Assembly: GCF_014203395.1 (NCBI RefSeq)
Contig: NZ_JACHIW010000001.1
Span: 5,191,501-5,255,500, forward strand
From: Saccharopolyspora phatthalungensis
Lineage (GTDB): Bacteria > Actinomycetota > Actinomycetes > Mycobacteriales > Pseudonocardiaceae
DNA: 64,000 nt
Direction: 5' to 3'
The translations under genes and the position numbers were made by a program. The notes under the pieces are model-generated. The model did no database searches and was not told the origin of the DNA. It saw only the letters and a list, made by a program, of their open reading frames with translations. Shown piece by piece: positions 25,522 through 35,357 of the stretch. Every line of letters begins with the position of its first letter. Positions within the stretch are counted from its first letter, which is position 1.

Positions 25522-25577
25522 GTGGCGACGCGCTGGGTTGTGAGTCTTGACGTCGACCCGTTCTGTGAGGAGGCCTC

Positions 25578-26786
25578 TTGCGACGCGCAGCCATCGTCAA
25601 TCCGCTTCGTACCCCCGTCGGAACCTTTGGAGGTGCTTTGCGCGACGTCCCGGTGGAGGACCTCGCCGCGACCGTCGTCCGTGCGCTGCTTTCGGCGTCC
25701 GGTGTCGATCCCGGGCGGGTCGACGACGTCGTGTTCGCGCAGTCGTACGCGAACTCGGAAGTGCCCTGTGTGGGGCGTTGGGCGGCGCTGCACGCGGGCC
25801 TGCCGATCGGCGTGCCGGGGATGCAACTCGACCGGCGGTGCGGAGGCGGGCTGCAAGCACTGCTAACCGCGGGAATGATGGTGCAGACCGGCGCCGCGGA
25901 CGTCGTGCTCGCGGGCGGAGTTGAGTCGATGAGTCGAATCGAGTACTACTCGACCGCCGCCCGGTGGGGCGCCCGTGCCGGCACCGTCGCGCTCTACGAC
26001 CGGCTCGACCGCGGGCGCGAACGTTCCCAGCCCGAGGCCCGCTTCGGGCCTATCTCCGGGATGGTGGAGACGGCCGAGAACCTCGCCGCCGACTTCGGCA
26101 TCGACCGCGCCCAGGCGGACGCCTACGCCGCCCGGAGCCACCAACGCGCCGCCGCCGCATGGAAGGACGGCCGGTTCGACGATGAGGTGGTTCCCGTGGA
26201 GGTGCCGCGACGGCGGGAAGGCCCGCTGCTGGTCACCGCCGACGAGGGGGTACGGCCGGAGTCGACGCCCGAAACCCTCGCAGGGCTGCGACCGATTCGC
26301 GAGGGCGGCACCGTGACCGCCGGTAACGCCAGCCAGCAGAACGACGCCGCGGCCGCGTGTCTGGTCGTCGCCGAGGATCGGCTGTCCGAGCTCGGCCTGG
26401 AGCCTCTGGGCTACCTGGGCTCCTGGACGGCAGTGGGCTGCGAACCGTCGCGGATGGGCATCGGACCTGTGCCCGCCACGGCAAAGCTTGCCGCGCGGGT
26501 GGGTTTGAGCCCGCGCGAACTGCTCGACGGTATGGACCTCGTCGAGCTGAACGAGGCGTTCGCCGTACAGGTCCTGGCGGTTCTGGAGGGTTGGGGCTGG
26601 CACGACCACGACCGGCTCAACGTCAACGGATCCGGCATCTCGCTAGGTCACCCCATCGGCGCGACCGGCATGCGGATGATCACGACCCTGCTGCACGAGT
26701 TGCGCAGGCGCGGCGGACGAAAGGGCCTCGCCACCATGTGCATCGGCGGTGGCCAAGGTCTGGCCGCGACGATCGAAACCCGTTGA
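25578..26786 (+). CDS. Thiolase (acetyl-CoA acyltransferase type)
   Basis: A 402-residue thiolase. The nucleophilic Cys is in LDRRCGGGLQAL (about residue 88), the catalytic His in NGSGISLGHPIGATG, and the second Cys in MCIGGGQG near the C-terminus; all three are present, so it should be active. TTG at 25578 is the start, with gaggagg six bases upstream. It performs the last, thiolytic step of beta-oxidation (or the reverse condensation). It opens the + strand arm of the catabolic island and is followed by the relic regulator. Confidence 0.93.
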   Translation: MRRAAIVNPLRTPVGTFGGALRDVPVEDLAATVVRALLSASGVDPGRVDDVVFAQSYANSEVPCVGRWAALHAGLPIGVPGMQLDRRCGGGLQALLTAGMMVQTGAADVVLAGGVESMSRIEYYSTAARWGARAGTVALYDRLDRGRERSQPEARFGPISGMVETAENLAADFGIDRAQADAYAARSHQRAAAAWKDGRFDDEVVPVEVPRRREGPLLVTADEGVRPESTPETLAGLRPIREGGTVTAGNASQQNDAAAACLVVAEDRLSELGLEPLGYLGSWTAVGCEPSRMGIGPVPATAKLAARVGLSPRELLDGMDLVELNEAFAVQVLAVLEGWGWHDHDRLNVNGSGISLGHPIGATGMRMITTLLHELRRRGGRKGLATMCIGGGQGLAATIETR

Positions 26787-26866
26787 ACAGCACCATCACA
26801 CCGCTGCTTAGGCTAGATCGCATGCCTTCAGCCGGGGACGTCGCCATGGTCCTCGATAGACGTGAC

Positions 26867-27866
26867 ATGTTCGACGCGACCACGGTCGCCATGAGCTGCC
26901 GACGACCGCATCGGCCGAAATCCGGACCTCGTGGGAACGGTCATGGCTGGCCGGGGTGCGGCCGGACGCTGAACCGGCTCGATGCATCGAAGTGGACCAG
27001 GACAGCAGCCTGCTTCGGTTGGCGTTGCCCGTGCTCGAACGAGTGGCCGCGTAACTGGCCGATACTCTTCCTACTTCACCGTGCTCGTGGACTCTGCCGC
27101 TCGACTCGGCCACCGCCGTGGCTGGATCAGCCACGGATCGAAAACCTTCGCGAAGTCTTCGTGCTGGGGTGCCAGTTCATCGACGAGTGCACCGGCACCA
27201 ACGGAATTGGGACTCCTTTCGAGCTGCGCCGAGGTGTGTGCGTGCTCGGGGATGACATTTCACGCAGTCGGTGCGGGCTACAGCGTTACGGCTTTCCGAG
27301 CTTCCATCCGGTGACCCGCCGACTGGCGCAGGGTTCCGGCAGAGTCGTTTTGGCTGTCAGGTGGTGATTCCGTAGAGGGTGAGTGGTCGGGTGAAGTCGC
27401 GGGCGGTGTGGCGTAGGGCTTTGGCGATGTTGGTGTGCCCGGTCAGACGAAGCGCTGATGGCCAGGTTGCGTGGGAAGGCCATGATTCTGGGTGCGTTGC
27501 CGGTGCGGGTTCGGGAGTGGTCTTCGGTGTAGGTGACGTCGCGGACCCAGTGCAGGTGGTTGTCGATTTCCCAGTGGCCGCGTAGGTAGGTGCGCACGCT
27601 AGCGGGGTGGGCGTGCTGGCCGGTGATATTGGTGATCCCCACGGCGGCGTCGGCCCGGGGCTGGCCGGTGGCGTTGATGGTGGTGTAGCGCTCGGGAGGA
27701 AGGCGTGGGTGGCATGCGGAGCCCTGGCCGACTGGCGGGGGTGCTCGACCTGTCCGGACCGGCGGGGCGCGCAGAATTCCCTGTTCGGGCGATTCCTTGT
27801 GGCGGACCGTCGCAGACTTCGAACGGGCGCTGCTCGCCGACTCCCGGGAATCCGAATGCTGCAAGC
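26867..27866 (+). pseudogene. Relic of a bEBP-like activator, frameshifted and split by an IS fragment
   Basis: In shifting + frames this stretch matches the intact activator at 47951-49648: ELPTTASAEIRTSWERSWLA, then EVDQDSSLLRLALPVLERV followed by a stop, CTGTNGIGTPFELRRGV, GYSVTAF-like residues, and FHPVTRRL up to about 27335. After an ISAs1-like fragment (27357-27700) the match resumes as VLDLSGPAGR and LFGRFL and ends with FERALLADSRESE at 27866. The AAA and Fis-type helix-turn-helix domains are missing. There are several frameshifts, one stop, one IS insertion and one large 3' deletion. Confidence 0.85.
27357..27700 (-). mobile_element. ISAs1-family transposase C-terminal fragment
   Basis: The minus strand encodes YLRGHWEIDNHLHWVRDVTY, then EDHSRTRTGNAPRIMAFPRN, and in a neighbouring frame LRLTGHTNIAKALRHTARDF up to a stop at 27357. 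This is the conserved C-terminal region of ISAs1-family transposases (RGHWxIENxLHWVRDVTF..., RTGN.PR.MA.LRNLA). A frameshift near 27460 separates the two parts and the N-terminal half is absent. It lies inside the relic activator gene, so it arrived after, or caused, that gene's inactivation. Confidence 0.8.
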
Positions 27867-27867
27867 A

Positions 27868-27887
27868 TGTGCAAAGCCTGAACAGTT
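27868..27887 (+). promoter_or_regulatory. Putative operator, copy 2 of island motif
   Basis: TGTGCAAAGCCTGAACAGTT starts two bases after the end of the relic activator and matches the motif at 49661-49680 in 17 of 20 positions. The same gene-then-motif order occurs at both loci, which shows that the downstream control region was duplicated together with the regulator gene. It lies about 290 bases upstream of the CoA ligase start. Confidence 0.55.
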
Positions 27888-28037
27888 CTGTCTACGGCGG
27901 CTCGTCAGCATGGGAACTGATCCGACCGAGCGCGCCAAACCCGCGTCGCACACCGAATCCCGTGACGGAGGTGAACGGATGGCAGCTTTCGCCGACGTCG
28001 TTTCGACACGAATTTCTCGCTTACCGAAGCCAATCCT

Positions 28038-28125
28038 GATCGGCGGAGAACGGATGCGATCCCACTCCCGGCGCGCTTGCCCCGCCGCGCCTCGAGACCA
28101 AGGCCGTGAACATCGCTTCCTGACC
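28038..28125 (+). promoter_or_regulatory. Promoter blocks upstream of CoA ligase, shared with the alcohol dehydrogenase promoter
   Basis: GATCGGCGGAGAACGGA (28038-28054) and the block starting GCCGTGAACATCGC and ending CTGACC (28103-28125) recur, nearly identical, at 49782-49798 and 49819-49841 before the alcohol dehydrogenase. The downstream block is 47 bases from the CoA ligase start, a reasonable promoter or leader distance. No clear -10/-35 can be assigned. Confidence 0.45.
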
Positions 28126-28172
28126 CGGGGGCTGCCTTCTTTCCCCGCAATGCTGCGAGAGGTTTCTCCACC

Positions 28173-29534
28173 ATGTACGTCCACCCCATGAAGCCAGCGT
28201 CCGCGACCCATTGGAGCGCGGTGGAAATTCTGCCCGCTGCTCAGGCCCGCCGACTGCAGGACGAGCGGCTGCGCGAACAGATCGCCTACCTGGCCCGGCA
28301 CAGTGCGTTCTACCAGGCGAAGTTCGCCGAGCACGGCGTCGATCCGAACGTGGTGCATACAGTTGATGACCTCGCGGACTTGCCCTTCACTGAGAAGCAG
28401 GAACTGCGCGACAGTCTCGCGGCGAATCCGCCGCTGGGCTTGCACGTCGCTGCGGCCGACGACGAGATCGTCCAGATCCAGGCATCCTCCGGCACCACGG
28501 GCAGCCCTTCCTACGTCGGACTCACCGCCTCCGATATCACGACGTGGTGCGAACTGGGCGCCCGCGCCCTGTATGCCAACGGGTTTCGCCCCGGTGACCG
28601 GCTGCTGCACGCGTTCGGAATGAGCAAGGGCTTCGTCGGCGGACTGCCCGTGGTGCAGATCCTGCAGTACATGGGGATTCTCGACATCCCCATCGGCGCG
28701 GAGGCCGGTGCGGACCGGCTGCTGCGGGTGCAGGCCGACCAGCGGCCCAACGCGCTCATCGGCACCCCGCATTTCCTGGCTCATCTCGCCGAGCAGGCGC
28801 CGTCAATCGTCGGGCGAGAGGCGCGCGAACTCGGGGTGCGGGCGATCAGCGTCGGCGGCGAACCCGGGGCCGGGTTGCCCAGCGTGCGGGAAAACCTCGA
28901 GTCGCTCTGGGGCGCTTCGGTACGGGAGATGCTGGGCGGCACTGACATCGCCTGCACCTACTGGGGCGAGTGCGAACAGGCCGATGGCATGCACTTCCTG
29001 TCCCCTGACTTGATGATTGCCGAGCTGATCAACCCCGACACCGGGGAACGGATCGAGCCCGTCGATGGCGCGCACGGTGAGCTGGTCTACACCGCCCTTC
29101 GCCGCCAAGCCTCCCCCCTGCTGCGGTTCCGGACACGCGACCACGTCGTCGTCACCGGCACTGACTGCTCGTGCGGACGCACCGGCTACAAGGTGCGCTG
29201 TGTCGGCCGGACCGACGACATGCTCATCGTGCGCGGGATCAACGTATTCCCCTCGGCGATCAAGGATCTCGTGCTCGGTCTGGCACCCGCGACGACGGGC
29301 GAGATGCGGATCCGGGTCGACTTCACGGGCCACTCCACCCAGCGTCCGTTGCCGCTGGTCGTGGAGCATGCCGCGGATCTTGAGCCCTACCGGCACGACG
29401 AGCTGCGCATTGCGATCGAGGAGCGTGTCCGATCTGCCCTCAACGTCAAGAGCGTCGTGGAACTCGTGCCAGCGGGGACGCTGAAGCGTCCCGACCACGT
29501 CAAGGTCGCTTTGATCGAACGGGTGGGCGCATGA
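28173..29534 (+). CDS. Acyl/aryl-CoA ligase, PaaK (phenylacetate-CoA ligase) family
   Basis: A 453-residue adenylate-forming enzyme of the short PaaK group. The AMP-binding loop is [16 protein letters not shown] (about residues 106-121), followed by [10 protein letters not shown] and the [20 protein letters not shown] hinge region near residue 335. The C-terminal AMP-binding_C_2 subdomain ends the protein. It activates a carboxylic acid with ATP and CoA. ATG 28173 has GAGAGG about ten bases upstream. The next gene overlaps its stop by four bases (ATGA), so the ligase, hydratase and CoA-transferase are translationally coupled. An aromatic or short branched acid is plausible as substrate. Confidence 0.9.
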   Translation: MYVHPMKPASATHWSAVEILPAAQARRLQDERLREQIAYLARHSAFYQAKFAEHGVDPNVVHTVDDLADLPFTEKQELRDSLAANPPLGLHVAAADDEIVQIQASSGTTGSPSYVGLTASDITTWCELGARALYANGFRPGDRLLHAFGMSKGFVGGLPVVQILQYMGILDIPIGAEAGADRLLRVQADQRPNALIGTPHFLAHLAEQAPSIVGREARELGVRAISVGGEPGAGLPSVRENLESLWGASVREMLGGTDIACTYWGECEQADGMHFLSPDLMIAELINPDTGERIEPVDGAHGELVYTALRRQASPLLRFRTRDHVVVTGTDCSCGRTGYKVRCVGRTDDMLIVRGINVFPSAIKDLVLGLAPATTGEMRIRVDFTGHSTQRPLPLVVEHAADLEPYRHDELRIAIEERVRSALNVKSVVELVPAGTLKRPDHVKVALIERVGA

Positions 29535-30328
29535 GCCCCAAGCCCTACGAAGAGTTTCCGACGCTGGCGATCGACCGGCCCCGCGACGGTGTGCTCCGCA
29601 TCGTGCTCGACGGTCCGGACCTGCACGCGGTCGGCGCTGATATGCACCGGGAGTTGGCCGACGTTTGGACTGCGATCGACCGCGACGACTCGGTTCGCGC
29701 GGTCCTGATCCGCGGCGCGGGGGACAAGGCTTTCTCGGCTGGGGGCAGCTTCGAGCTCGTAGAGTCCATGCTCGACGACTGGCAGGTCCGCACGCGGGTG
29801 CTCCGCGAAGCCCGCGACCTGGTTTACAACGTCATCAACTGTTCGGTGCCGATCGTCTCCGCGATCAACGGGCCAGCAGTAGGTGCCGGCCTCGTCGCCG
29901 CGCTGCTCGCCGACGTGTCCGTCGCCGGTCGGCAGGCGAAGATCGTCGACGGACACGTCCGGCTCGGCGTCGCCGCCGGTGACCACGCCGCGATCTGCTG
30001 GCCACTGCTCTGCGGCATGGCGAAGGCGAAGTACCACCTGCTCACCAACGAAGTTCTGACCGGTGAAGAGGCTGAGCGGATCGGCCTCGTCTCCGTCGTC
30101 GTCGACGACGAAGCCGTGCAAGACCGGGCCATGGAAATCGCGACCACCCTGGCAGCCGGTGCACCGACCGCGCTCCGCTGGACCAAGTACGCGCTCAACA
30201 ACTGGTACCGGCAAGCCGGACCGCTCTTCGACGCCTCGCTCGGACTGGAGTTCTACGGCTTCGGCGGGCCAGAGGTCGTCGAAGGGGTCGCGGCGCACCG
30301 GCAGAAGCGTCCGCCGAGGTTCACATGA
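29531..30328 (+). CDS. Enoyl-CoA hydratase/isomerase family protein
   Basis: A 265-residue crotonase-fold protein. The oxyanion-hole loops are [11 protein letters not shown] (about 68-78) and [20 protein letters not shown] (about 114-133). The usual catalytic glutamate positions are occupied by [19 protein letters not shown], a pattern seen in a subgroup of actinobacterial EchA-type proteins, so the reaction may be isomerisation, hydrolysis or lyase rather than classical hydration. The ATGA overlaps on both sides place it in an operon with the CoA ligase and CoA-transferase. Confidence 0.88.
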   Translation: MSPKPYEEFPTLAIDRPRDGVLRIVLDGPDLHAVGADMHRELADVWTAIDRDDSVRAVLIRGAGDKAFSAGGSFELVESMLDDWQVRTRVLREARDLVYNVINCSVPIVSAINGPAVGAGLVAALLADVSVAGRQAKIVDGHVRLGVAAGDHAAICWPLLCGMAKAKYHLLTNEVLTGEEAERIGLVSVVVDDEAVQDRAMEIATTLAAGAPTALRWTKYALNNWYRQAGPLFDASLGLEFYGFGGPEVVEGVAAHRQKRPPRFT

Positions 30329-31536
30329 AAGCCCCGCACCCGCCGTTGGACGGGATCACGGTCCTCACCTTGGAGCAGGCGGTGTCCGCGCCGCTGTGCA
30401 CACGGCATCTCGCCGACCTCGGAGCGCGCGTGATCAAGATCGAGCACCCGGCCGGTGGTGACTCCGCACGGCATTACGACGGGGCGGTGCGCGGGCTGGC
30501 GGCGCACTTCGTGTGGCTCAACCACGGCAAGGAATCCGTCGCGCTCGACCTGGGCGTCGCGGAGGACCGGGCGCTGTTTACCGGACTCCTGGAACTGACC
30601 GACGTTGTGGTCAGCAATCTGGCACCGGGTGCTCTCGGGCGGCTCGGGCTCTCTCCTGCCGGACTCGTCGAGGAGCATCCGCGACTGATCGTGGTCGACA
30701 TCTCCGGGTACGGCACCGGGGGCCCGCTCGATCACAAGCGTGCCTACGACCTGCTCGTGCAGTCCGAGGGTGGGTCGTGCGCGATCACCGGACGTCCCGG
30801 CGAGCCCGCCAAGTCCGGCATCCCGATCGCCGACGTCGGCACCGCGCTGTACGCCTTCTCCGCGGTGCTCACGGCCCTTTATGACCGCGAGCGGACCGGG
30901 CGGGGGACCGTAGTTTCCGTTGCGATGCTCGACGTCATCGGCGAGATGATGGGTTTCGCCCTCAACCAGGTTCTGCACGCTGGAGCCGAGCCCGAACCGG
31001 TCGGGATGGGCTCACCGATGGTAGCTCCGTACGGCGCCTACCCCACCGCCGACGGCCATACGGTCGTGCTGGGCACGACGAGTGATCGCGAATGGCGCAG
31101 GCTTGCCAGCGACCTCCTCTGCCGCCCCGACCTCGCCGCCGACCCGAGGTTCGTCCGCAACGCTGACCGGGTCCGCCTGCGCGACGAGCTCGATGCCGTC
31201 CTCCGAGCCTGGTGTGCGGAACGGGACCTCGCCGACATCCAGCGTCGGGCCGATGAAGCGGGGATCGGCAACGCGCGCCTCAACGGGGTCCGGGACCTTG
31301 CTCGGCACCCTCAATTGGCCGACCGGAAGCGTTGGCGCGAGGTCGATTCACCAGTCGGCGGCGTGCCCGCGCTCCTGCCGCCTGTTATCAGCCCGGACTG
31401 GAACGTTCGCGCCGGGCGTGTCCCGGCACTCGGCGCTGACACGGACGCCGTACGAGCCGAGGTAGCGGCTGCCACGGGCTGCACTCCGGAGACCCAACCC
31501 TCGCCAGCCACGACTCGAAGGGAATCCCGTCGATGA
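30325..31536 (+). CDS. Class III (CaiB/BaiF) CoA-transferase, 1
   Basis: A 403-residue family III CoA-transferase. The N-terminal Rossmann part has [20 protein letters not shown] and ARVIKIEHP. The expected catalytic aspartate lies in [12 protein letters not shown] (about residue 146). It moves CoA between acids or isomerises acyl-CoA, and resembles the acetyl-CoA:oxalate/succinyl-CoA-type branch in having full-length large and small domains. Its ATG overlaps the hydratase stop. The last about 25 residues are Pro/Thr/Arg-rich, probably an unstructured tail. Confidence 0.9.
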   Translation: MKAPHPPLDGITVLTLEQAVSAPLCTRHLADLGARVIKIEHPAGGDSARHYDGAVRGLAAHFVWLNHGKESVALDLGVAEDRALFTGLLELTDVVVSNLAPGALGRLGLSPAGLVEEHPRLIVVDISGYGTGGPLDHKRAYDLLVQSEGGSCAITGRPGEPAKSGIPIADVGTALYAFSAVLTALYDRERTGRGTVVSVAMLDVIGEMMGFALNQVLHAGAEPEPVGMGSPMVAPYGAYPTADGHTVVLGTTSDREWRRLASDLLCRPDLAADPRFVRNADRVRLRDELDAVLRAWCAERDLADIQRRADEAGIGNARLNGVRDLARHPQLADRKRWREVDSPVGGVPALLPPVISPDWNVRAGRVPALGADTDAVRAEVAAATGCTPETQPSPATTRRESRR

Positions 31537-31794
31537 ACCCCGACACTTCTCCGAACTCGGGACGGGTGCCGAGCTGCCGCGTCGCATGGGCTGGACCTGG
31601 TCGCTCCTGCACTACTCCGCTGGGGCTCGACCATTGGTCTCAAACGGTCAGCACAGGTCGGTGTGACACGTTCATCGAGACCGGTCACGGGACCGCATAA
31701 CGCCGGTCCGGGCATGCCTTTTGACAATTCGCGGCCTCCCGCCCGAGGCACCATACGCTGCTATTACCCGGCAAACGCCGTGGAGGTCCGTCCC

Positions 31795-33030
31795 TTGTTT
31801 TCAGTCGATTCACCAAAACGGCCGCTCGCCGGACTTCGGGTTCTCGAGTGTGCGAGCTTCGTGGCCGGTCCGTCCGGTTGCATGGCGCTCGGTCAGCTCG
31901 GCGCCGACGTCATCCGCGTGGACCCGCTCGGCGGGGCAGCAGACTACAGGCGCTTGCCGGTGTCCACGCGGACAGGCGAAAGCCTCTACTGGACGGCGTT
32001 GAACAAGGGCAAGAGATCGGTTGCCGTCGACCTTCGCGCACCCGAAGGCCGCGAGCTCGTTGCTGCGCTGGCCACTGCCCCGGGATCCGACGGCGGCATC
32101 GTCGTGGACAACAATGCCGGTCGGTCCTGGCTGGCATACGAGTCCCTGGCCGAGAGGCGTCCCGACGTCATCCAGGTGCGCATCCAGGGGCATGCGGACG
32201 GCCGTCCTGCGGTTGACTACACGGTCAATCCTGAGGTGGGCGTTCCTGGTATCACGGGGCCAACCGATGTCGCAGAACCGGTCAACCACGTGCTGCCAGC
32301 GTGGGACCTGCTCACCGGCATGACCGCGATGACGGGCCTGCTCGCTGCACTGCACCGACGTGATCGCCACGGCGAAGGGGCGCTGCTTCAGATCGCCCTG
32401 GCCGATGTCGCCCTGACGAGTGTGGCGAATCTGGGTTGGCTCGCCGAGGCCGACGAAAGGGGCGCGGACCGCCCCAGGCATGGCAACCACGTTTACGGCA
32501 CGTTCGGCGTCGACTTCGCCACCAGCGATGGTCACCGCGTCATGGTCGTCGCCTTGACCTCCCGGCAGTGGGACGCCCTGCGTGCCGCGACCAACACCGA
32601 AAAGGTGTTCGCGGCACTCGAGGATGCGCTTGGTGTCGACTTCTCCCTGGAATCCGATCGCTACCGACTCCGCGAGATGATCGCGGCCGTGCTCCGCCCG
32701 TGGTTCGTGGCCCGGACGCTCGAGGAAGTCGGTCATCAGTTGGCGGCCGCCCCCGTGTTGTGGAGCAGATATCGCAGCTTGCACGAGGCGGTCACCGAGT
32801 TCAGAGCCCTTGGCTCGCCGCCGGTGCTGGTCGAAGTCGAGCAACCAGGGATCGGTGCCATGATCTCGGCGCGGTCTCCGCTCCGGATCGCAGCGGAGTA
32901 CGGTGCATCCGCAGTGGCACCCCGGCTCGGGCAACACACCGATGAGGTGCTTGCCCAGGTGCTCGGTCTCAGCGACGCGGAATTGGGCCGACTGCACGAT
33001 CGCGGCGTCGTCGTGAGCGGCTCAGCGTGA
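31795..33030 (+). CDS. Class III CoA-transferase resembling 2-methylfumaryl-CoA isomerase (Mct)
   Basis: A 411-residue CaiB-family protein if the TTG at 31795 is used; GGAGG lies eight bases upstream, and the extra upstream codons look non-coding. Several long blocks resemble mesaconyl-CoA C1-C4 CoA-transferase (2-methylfumaryl-CoA isomerase): LGQLGADVIRVDPLGG, LNKGKRSVAVDLR, VDYTVNPEVGVPGITGP, NHVLPAWDLLTGM, RPRHGNHVYGTFGVDF, and the C-terminal RLGQHTDEVLAQVLGLS. In that family CoA is shifted within a C5 dicarboxylate. A role on a branched or unsaturated dicarboxylyl-CoA intermediate is plausible. It is separated from the preceding CoA-transferase by 258 bases. Confidence 0.82.
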   Translation: MFSVDSPKRPLAGLRVLECASFVAGPSGCMALGQLGADVIRVDPLGGAADYRRLPVSTRTGESLYWTALNKGKRSVAVDLRAPEGRELVAALATAPGSDGGIVVDNNAGRSWLAYESLAERRPDVIQVRIQGHADGRPAVDYTVNPEVGVPGITGPTDVAEPVNHVLPAWDLLTGMTAMTGLLAALHRRDRHGEGALLQIALADVALTSVANLGWLAEADERGADRPRHGNHVYGTFGVDFATSDGHRVMVVALTSRQWDALRAATNTEKVFAALEDALGVDFSLESDRYRLREMIAAVLRPWFVARTLEEVGHQLAAAPVLWSRYRSLHEAVTEFRALGSPPVLVEVEQPGIGAMISARSPLRIAAEYGASAVAPRLGQHTDEVLAQVLGLSDAELGRLHDRGVVVSGSA

Positions 33031-33575
33031 TGGAGGTACTGCGGTCTCAGCGGCCTCGTTCCAGCGAGTAAGACAGCCAAGGTCGCGAACGGCGAAAGCC
33101 CCGTGACAGGCCCTCTCCGCCATCTGGACACGGACCTGTAGCCGGGAAGCACCTGAAGCGTGCGCTGCAGATCATGCGGCCGCTCAAAGCAAGCGTTGGC
33201 GAGCGCCGTAGTGGCCCGTCGCCCGCTCGGTGCCCATGCCATGCGAGTCACCTTGCCGTGCTGAATTTTGTTTCCTCGACCGCCCGGTCGTTGATCTGAC
33301 CTCATCCAGCACGGCAACCACCGACTCACGATCCAGCGCACCTGACGGTTCTGCTGGAATGCGCATCGCGCACATGCTTATCAACACGACAACATTCATC
33401 ACGGCAGCGTGGCGAATTCCAGGCAATGGCCTGACCTATCCCGCAACCAGATGACCGACAGCGTTGACCGGGTCGATTGATCGGGGCGTGCACTGACAGG
33501 AATCCGGCGTTGGGCCGCCAGGGGAGTCGCGTGGTGGTCCAACGCCGGACCCGAGTCGAAGTGCACGGACTGCGG
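33031..33575. other. Degenerate interval between CoA-transferase and etfA
   Basis: This 545-base interval holds the etfB relic (33184-33399, minus strand) and otherwise no recognisable gene. Degraded frames around 33040-33180 may be further etfB remains but cannot be matched with confidence. Confidence 0.5.
33184..33399 (-). pseudogene. Relic of etfB (electron transfer flavoprotein beta subunit)
   Basis: From 33399 the minus strand reads MNVVVLISMCAMRIP, then GALDRESVVAVLDEV, then MGTERATGHYGARQRLL. The intact etfB at 34575-35357 has MNVVVLVKQVPDTGSE, HALDRESTEAVLDEI, and MGPGRATEAIRKALSMGAD at the same relative positions. The segment between ALDRES...LDE and MG.xRAT is shortened and the rest of the gene is absent. 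It lies just downstream of the functional etfBA pair on the same strand, so it is probably the stump of a tandem or earlier copy. Confidence 0.75.
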
Positions 33576-34535
33576 TCAGCCTTGGCGTTTGGTGATTTCC
33601 CCAGTGAGTTGAGGAACGACCTGGAAGAGGTCACCGACGACGCCGAAATCCGCGATATCGAAAATCGGGGCCTCCGGGTCCTTGTTGACCGCCACGATGG
33701 TCTTCGAGGTCTGCATCCCAGCCCGGTGCTGGATGGCACCGGAGATGCCGAGGGCGACGTAGAGCTGTGGGGAGACGGTCTTGCCGGTCTGGCCGATCTG
33801 GAACTGGTGCGGGTAATAGCCGGAGTCCACCGCCGCACGTGAGGCACCTACCGCGGCACCCAGCGTGTCGGCCAGCTTCTCCACCACCGCGAAGTTCTCC
33901 GCCGAACCGAGCCCGCGACCGCCGGAGACCACCACCGACGCTTCGGTCAGTTCCGGGCGGTCGCCTGCATCGGCCGGCTGCCGCGCCGTGATCCGGGCGT
34001 TGCGCCCCGCGTCGATCGCGGACACGTCCACCGGCTGCTCGACCGCGGCACCCTCGTCGGGCTCGGCGTCGATAGCGCCCGGCTGCACCGTGATCACCGG
34101 AAAACCCGTCACGACCTTGGACCTGGCGGTGTAGCTTCCACCGAACAGCGAATGCGAGGCGACACCGTCGCTATCGAGGTCGACCACCTCGGACAGCAGA
34201 CCGGAGCCCAGGCGCAGCGCCAATCTACCCGCGATCTCCTTGCCATCCATGGATGCGGCAATCAGCACTGCGGCCGGTGTGTTCGACGCCGCGACTCGGG
34301 CCAGCACGTTTACCTGCGGGGTCACCAGATACGAAGCGGCCTCTGCAGACTCGGCCACGTACACCGTCGCGGCGCCATAAGCGGCCAGCTTGTCGATGAG
34401 CTTCGCCGCCGTGCCCGGCTCGCCTACCACCACCGCCGACGGCTCACCAAGCCGCCGCGCGATGGTCAGCAACTCGAAGGTGACCTTCTTGACCTCCCCA
34501 TCGGAGTGCTCGACGAGGATCAACACTTCAGCCAT
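33576..34535 (-). CDS. etfA: Electron transfer flavoprotein alpha subunit
   Basis: A 319-residue ETF alpha subunit. The N-terminus [17 protein letters not shown] begins the small domain. The C-terminal FAD-binding part contains [51 protein letters not shown] and [18 protein letters not shown]. With EtfB it accepts electrons from acyl-CoA dehydrogenases (genes at 24279, 43339). The ATG at 34535 follows GAGGCG nine bases upstream; a longer upstream frame exists but lacks an RBS. It is 39 bases downstream of etfB, in the same operon. Confidence 0.96.
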   Translation of the reverse strand: MAEVLILVEHSDGEVKKVTFELLTIARRLGEPSAVVVGEPGTAAKLIDKLAAYGAATVYVAESAEAASYLVTPQVNVLARVAASNTPAAVLIAASMDGKEIAGRLALRLGSGLLSEVVDLDSDGVASHSLFGGSYTARSKVVTGFPVITVQPGAIDAEPDEGAAVEQPVDVSAIDAGRNARITARQPADAGDRPELTEASVVVSGGRGLGSAENFAVVEKLADTLGAAVGASRAAVDSGYYPHQFQIGQTGKTVSPQLYVALGISGAIQHRAGMQTSKTIVAVNKDPEAPIFDIADFGVVGDLFQVVPQLTGEITKRQG

Positions 34536-34574
34536 AGTTCGCGCCTCATTTTCCCTAGCGAAATCCACACAGCT

Positions 34575-35357
34575 TCAGACAAGCTTCTGCCCGGCCAAGA
34601 ACTCGACGAGCCGAACGCCGCCCGCGCCGTCGTCTGTCACTCGCTGACCGGCCTGCTTCGGCGGCGTCGGCGCGGACTCGAGGACCCGTGATCCACCGTT
34701 GGCCAAGCCCACCTCCGAGGCGTCGATGCCCGCGTCCGCCAGCGAGAGCACTTGCACCGGCTTTTTCTTCGCGGCCATGATCCCTTTGAAGGAGGGATAC
34801 CGTGGTTCGTTGATTTTCTCCGCCACACTCACCACGGCGGGCAGGCTCGCCGCCAAGCGCATCAAACCCGCGTCCGCCTCGCGTTCCACAGTCACCGTGG
34901 TGCCCTCGATGCCGACGGTTCGCGCATGCGTCAACTGCGGCCATCCCAACGATTCGGCCACCATCGCCGGCACGGCACCGATGCGTCCATCGGTGGCCTC
35001 GTCGCCCGCCACCACCAGATCGACGCTCTCGATCGTGCCCACGACGTGCGCCAGAGCCTTCGCAGTTTGCACCGCATCCGAGCCGCGCAACGCCTCGTCG
35101 CAGAGGTACACGGCGCGGTCCGCCCCCATCGACAGCGCCTTGCGAATCGCCTCCGTCGCCCGGCCTGGGCCCATGCACACGATGGTCACCTCACCGCCAT
35201 GCGTTTCCCTGATCCGCAACGCTTCTTCCACGGCACGCTCGTTGATCTCATCCAGTACAGCCTCTGTGGACTCACGGTCGAGAGCGTGATCCGAACCAGA
35301 CAGCCTGCGCTCAGAGCCTGTATCGGGCACCTGCTTGACCAAGACCACAACGTTCAT
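34575..35357 (-). CDS. etfB: Electron transfer flavoprotein beta subunit
   Basis: A 260-residue ETF beta subunit, the normal length. It has VVVLVKQVPDTGSERRLSG at the start, the AMP-binding CMGPGRATEAIRKALSMGAD region (about 63-82), DLVVAGDEATDGRIGAVPAM (about 112-131), and the EtfB C-terminal AKKKPVQVLSLADAG. ATG 35357 has GGGAGG nine bases upstream. It is the first gene of the etfBA operon and is divergent from the DUF1330 gene. Confidence 0.96.
   Translation of the reverse strand: MNVVVLVKQVPDTGSERRLSGSDHALDRESTEAVLDEINERAVEEALRIRETHGGEVTIVCMGPGRATEAIRKALSMGADRAVYLCDEALRGSDAVQTAKALAHVVGTIESVDLVVAGDEATDGRIGAVPAMVAESLGWPQLTHARTVGIEGTTVTVEREADAGLMRLAASLPAVVSVAEKINEPRYPSFKGIMAAKKKPVQVLSLADAGIDASEVGLANGGSRVLESAPTPPKQAGQRVTDDGAGGVRLVEFLAGQKLV

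Noticed and set aside
27357..28784. 475-residue minus-strand open frame across the relic activator and CoA ligase
   Set aside because: Only its last about 35 codons (ISAs1-like) are meaningful; the rest is antisense to the CoA ligase and the promoter.
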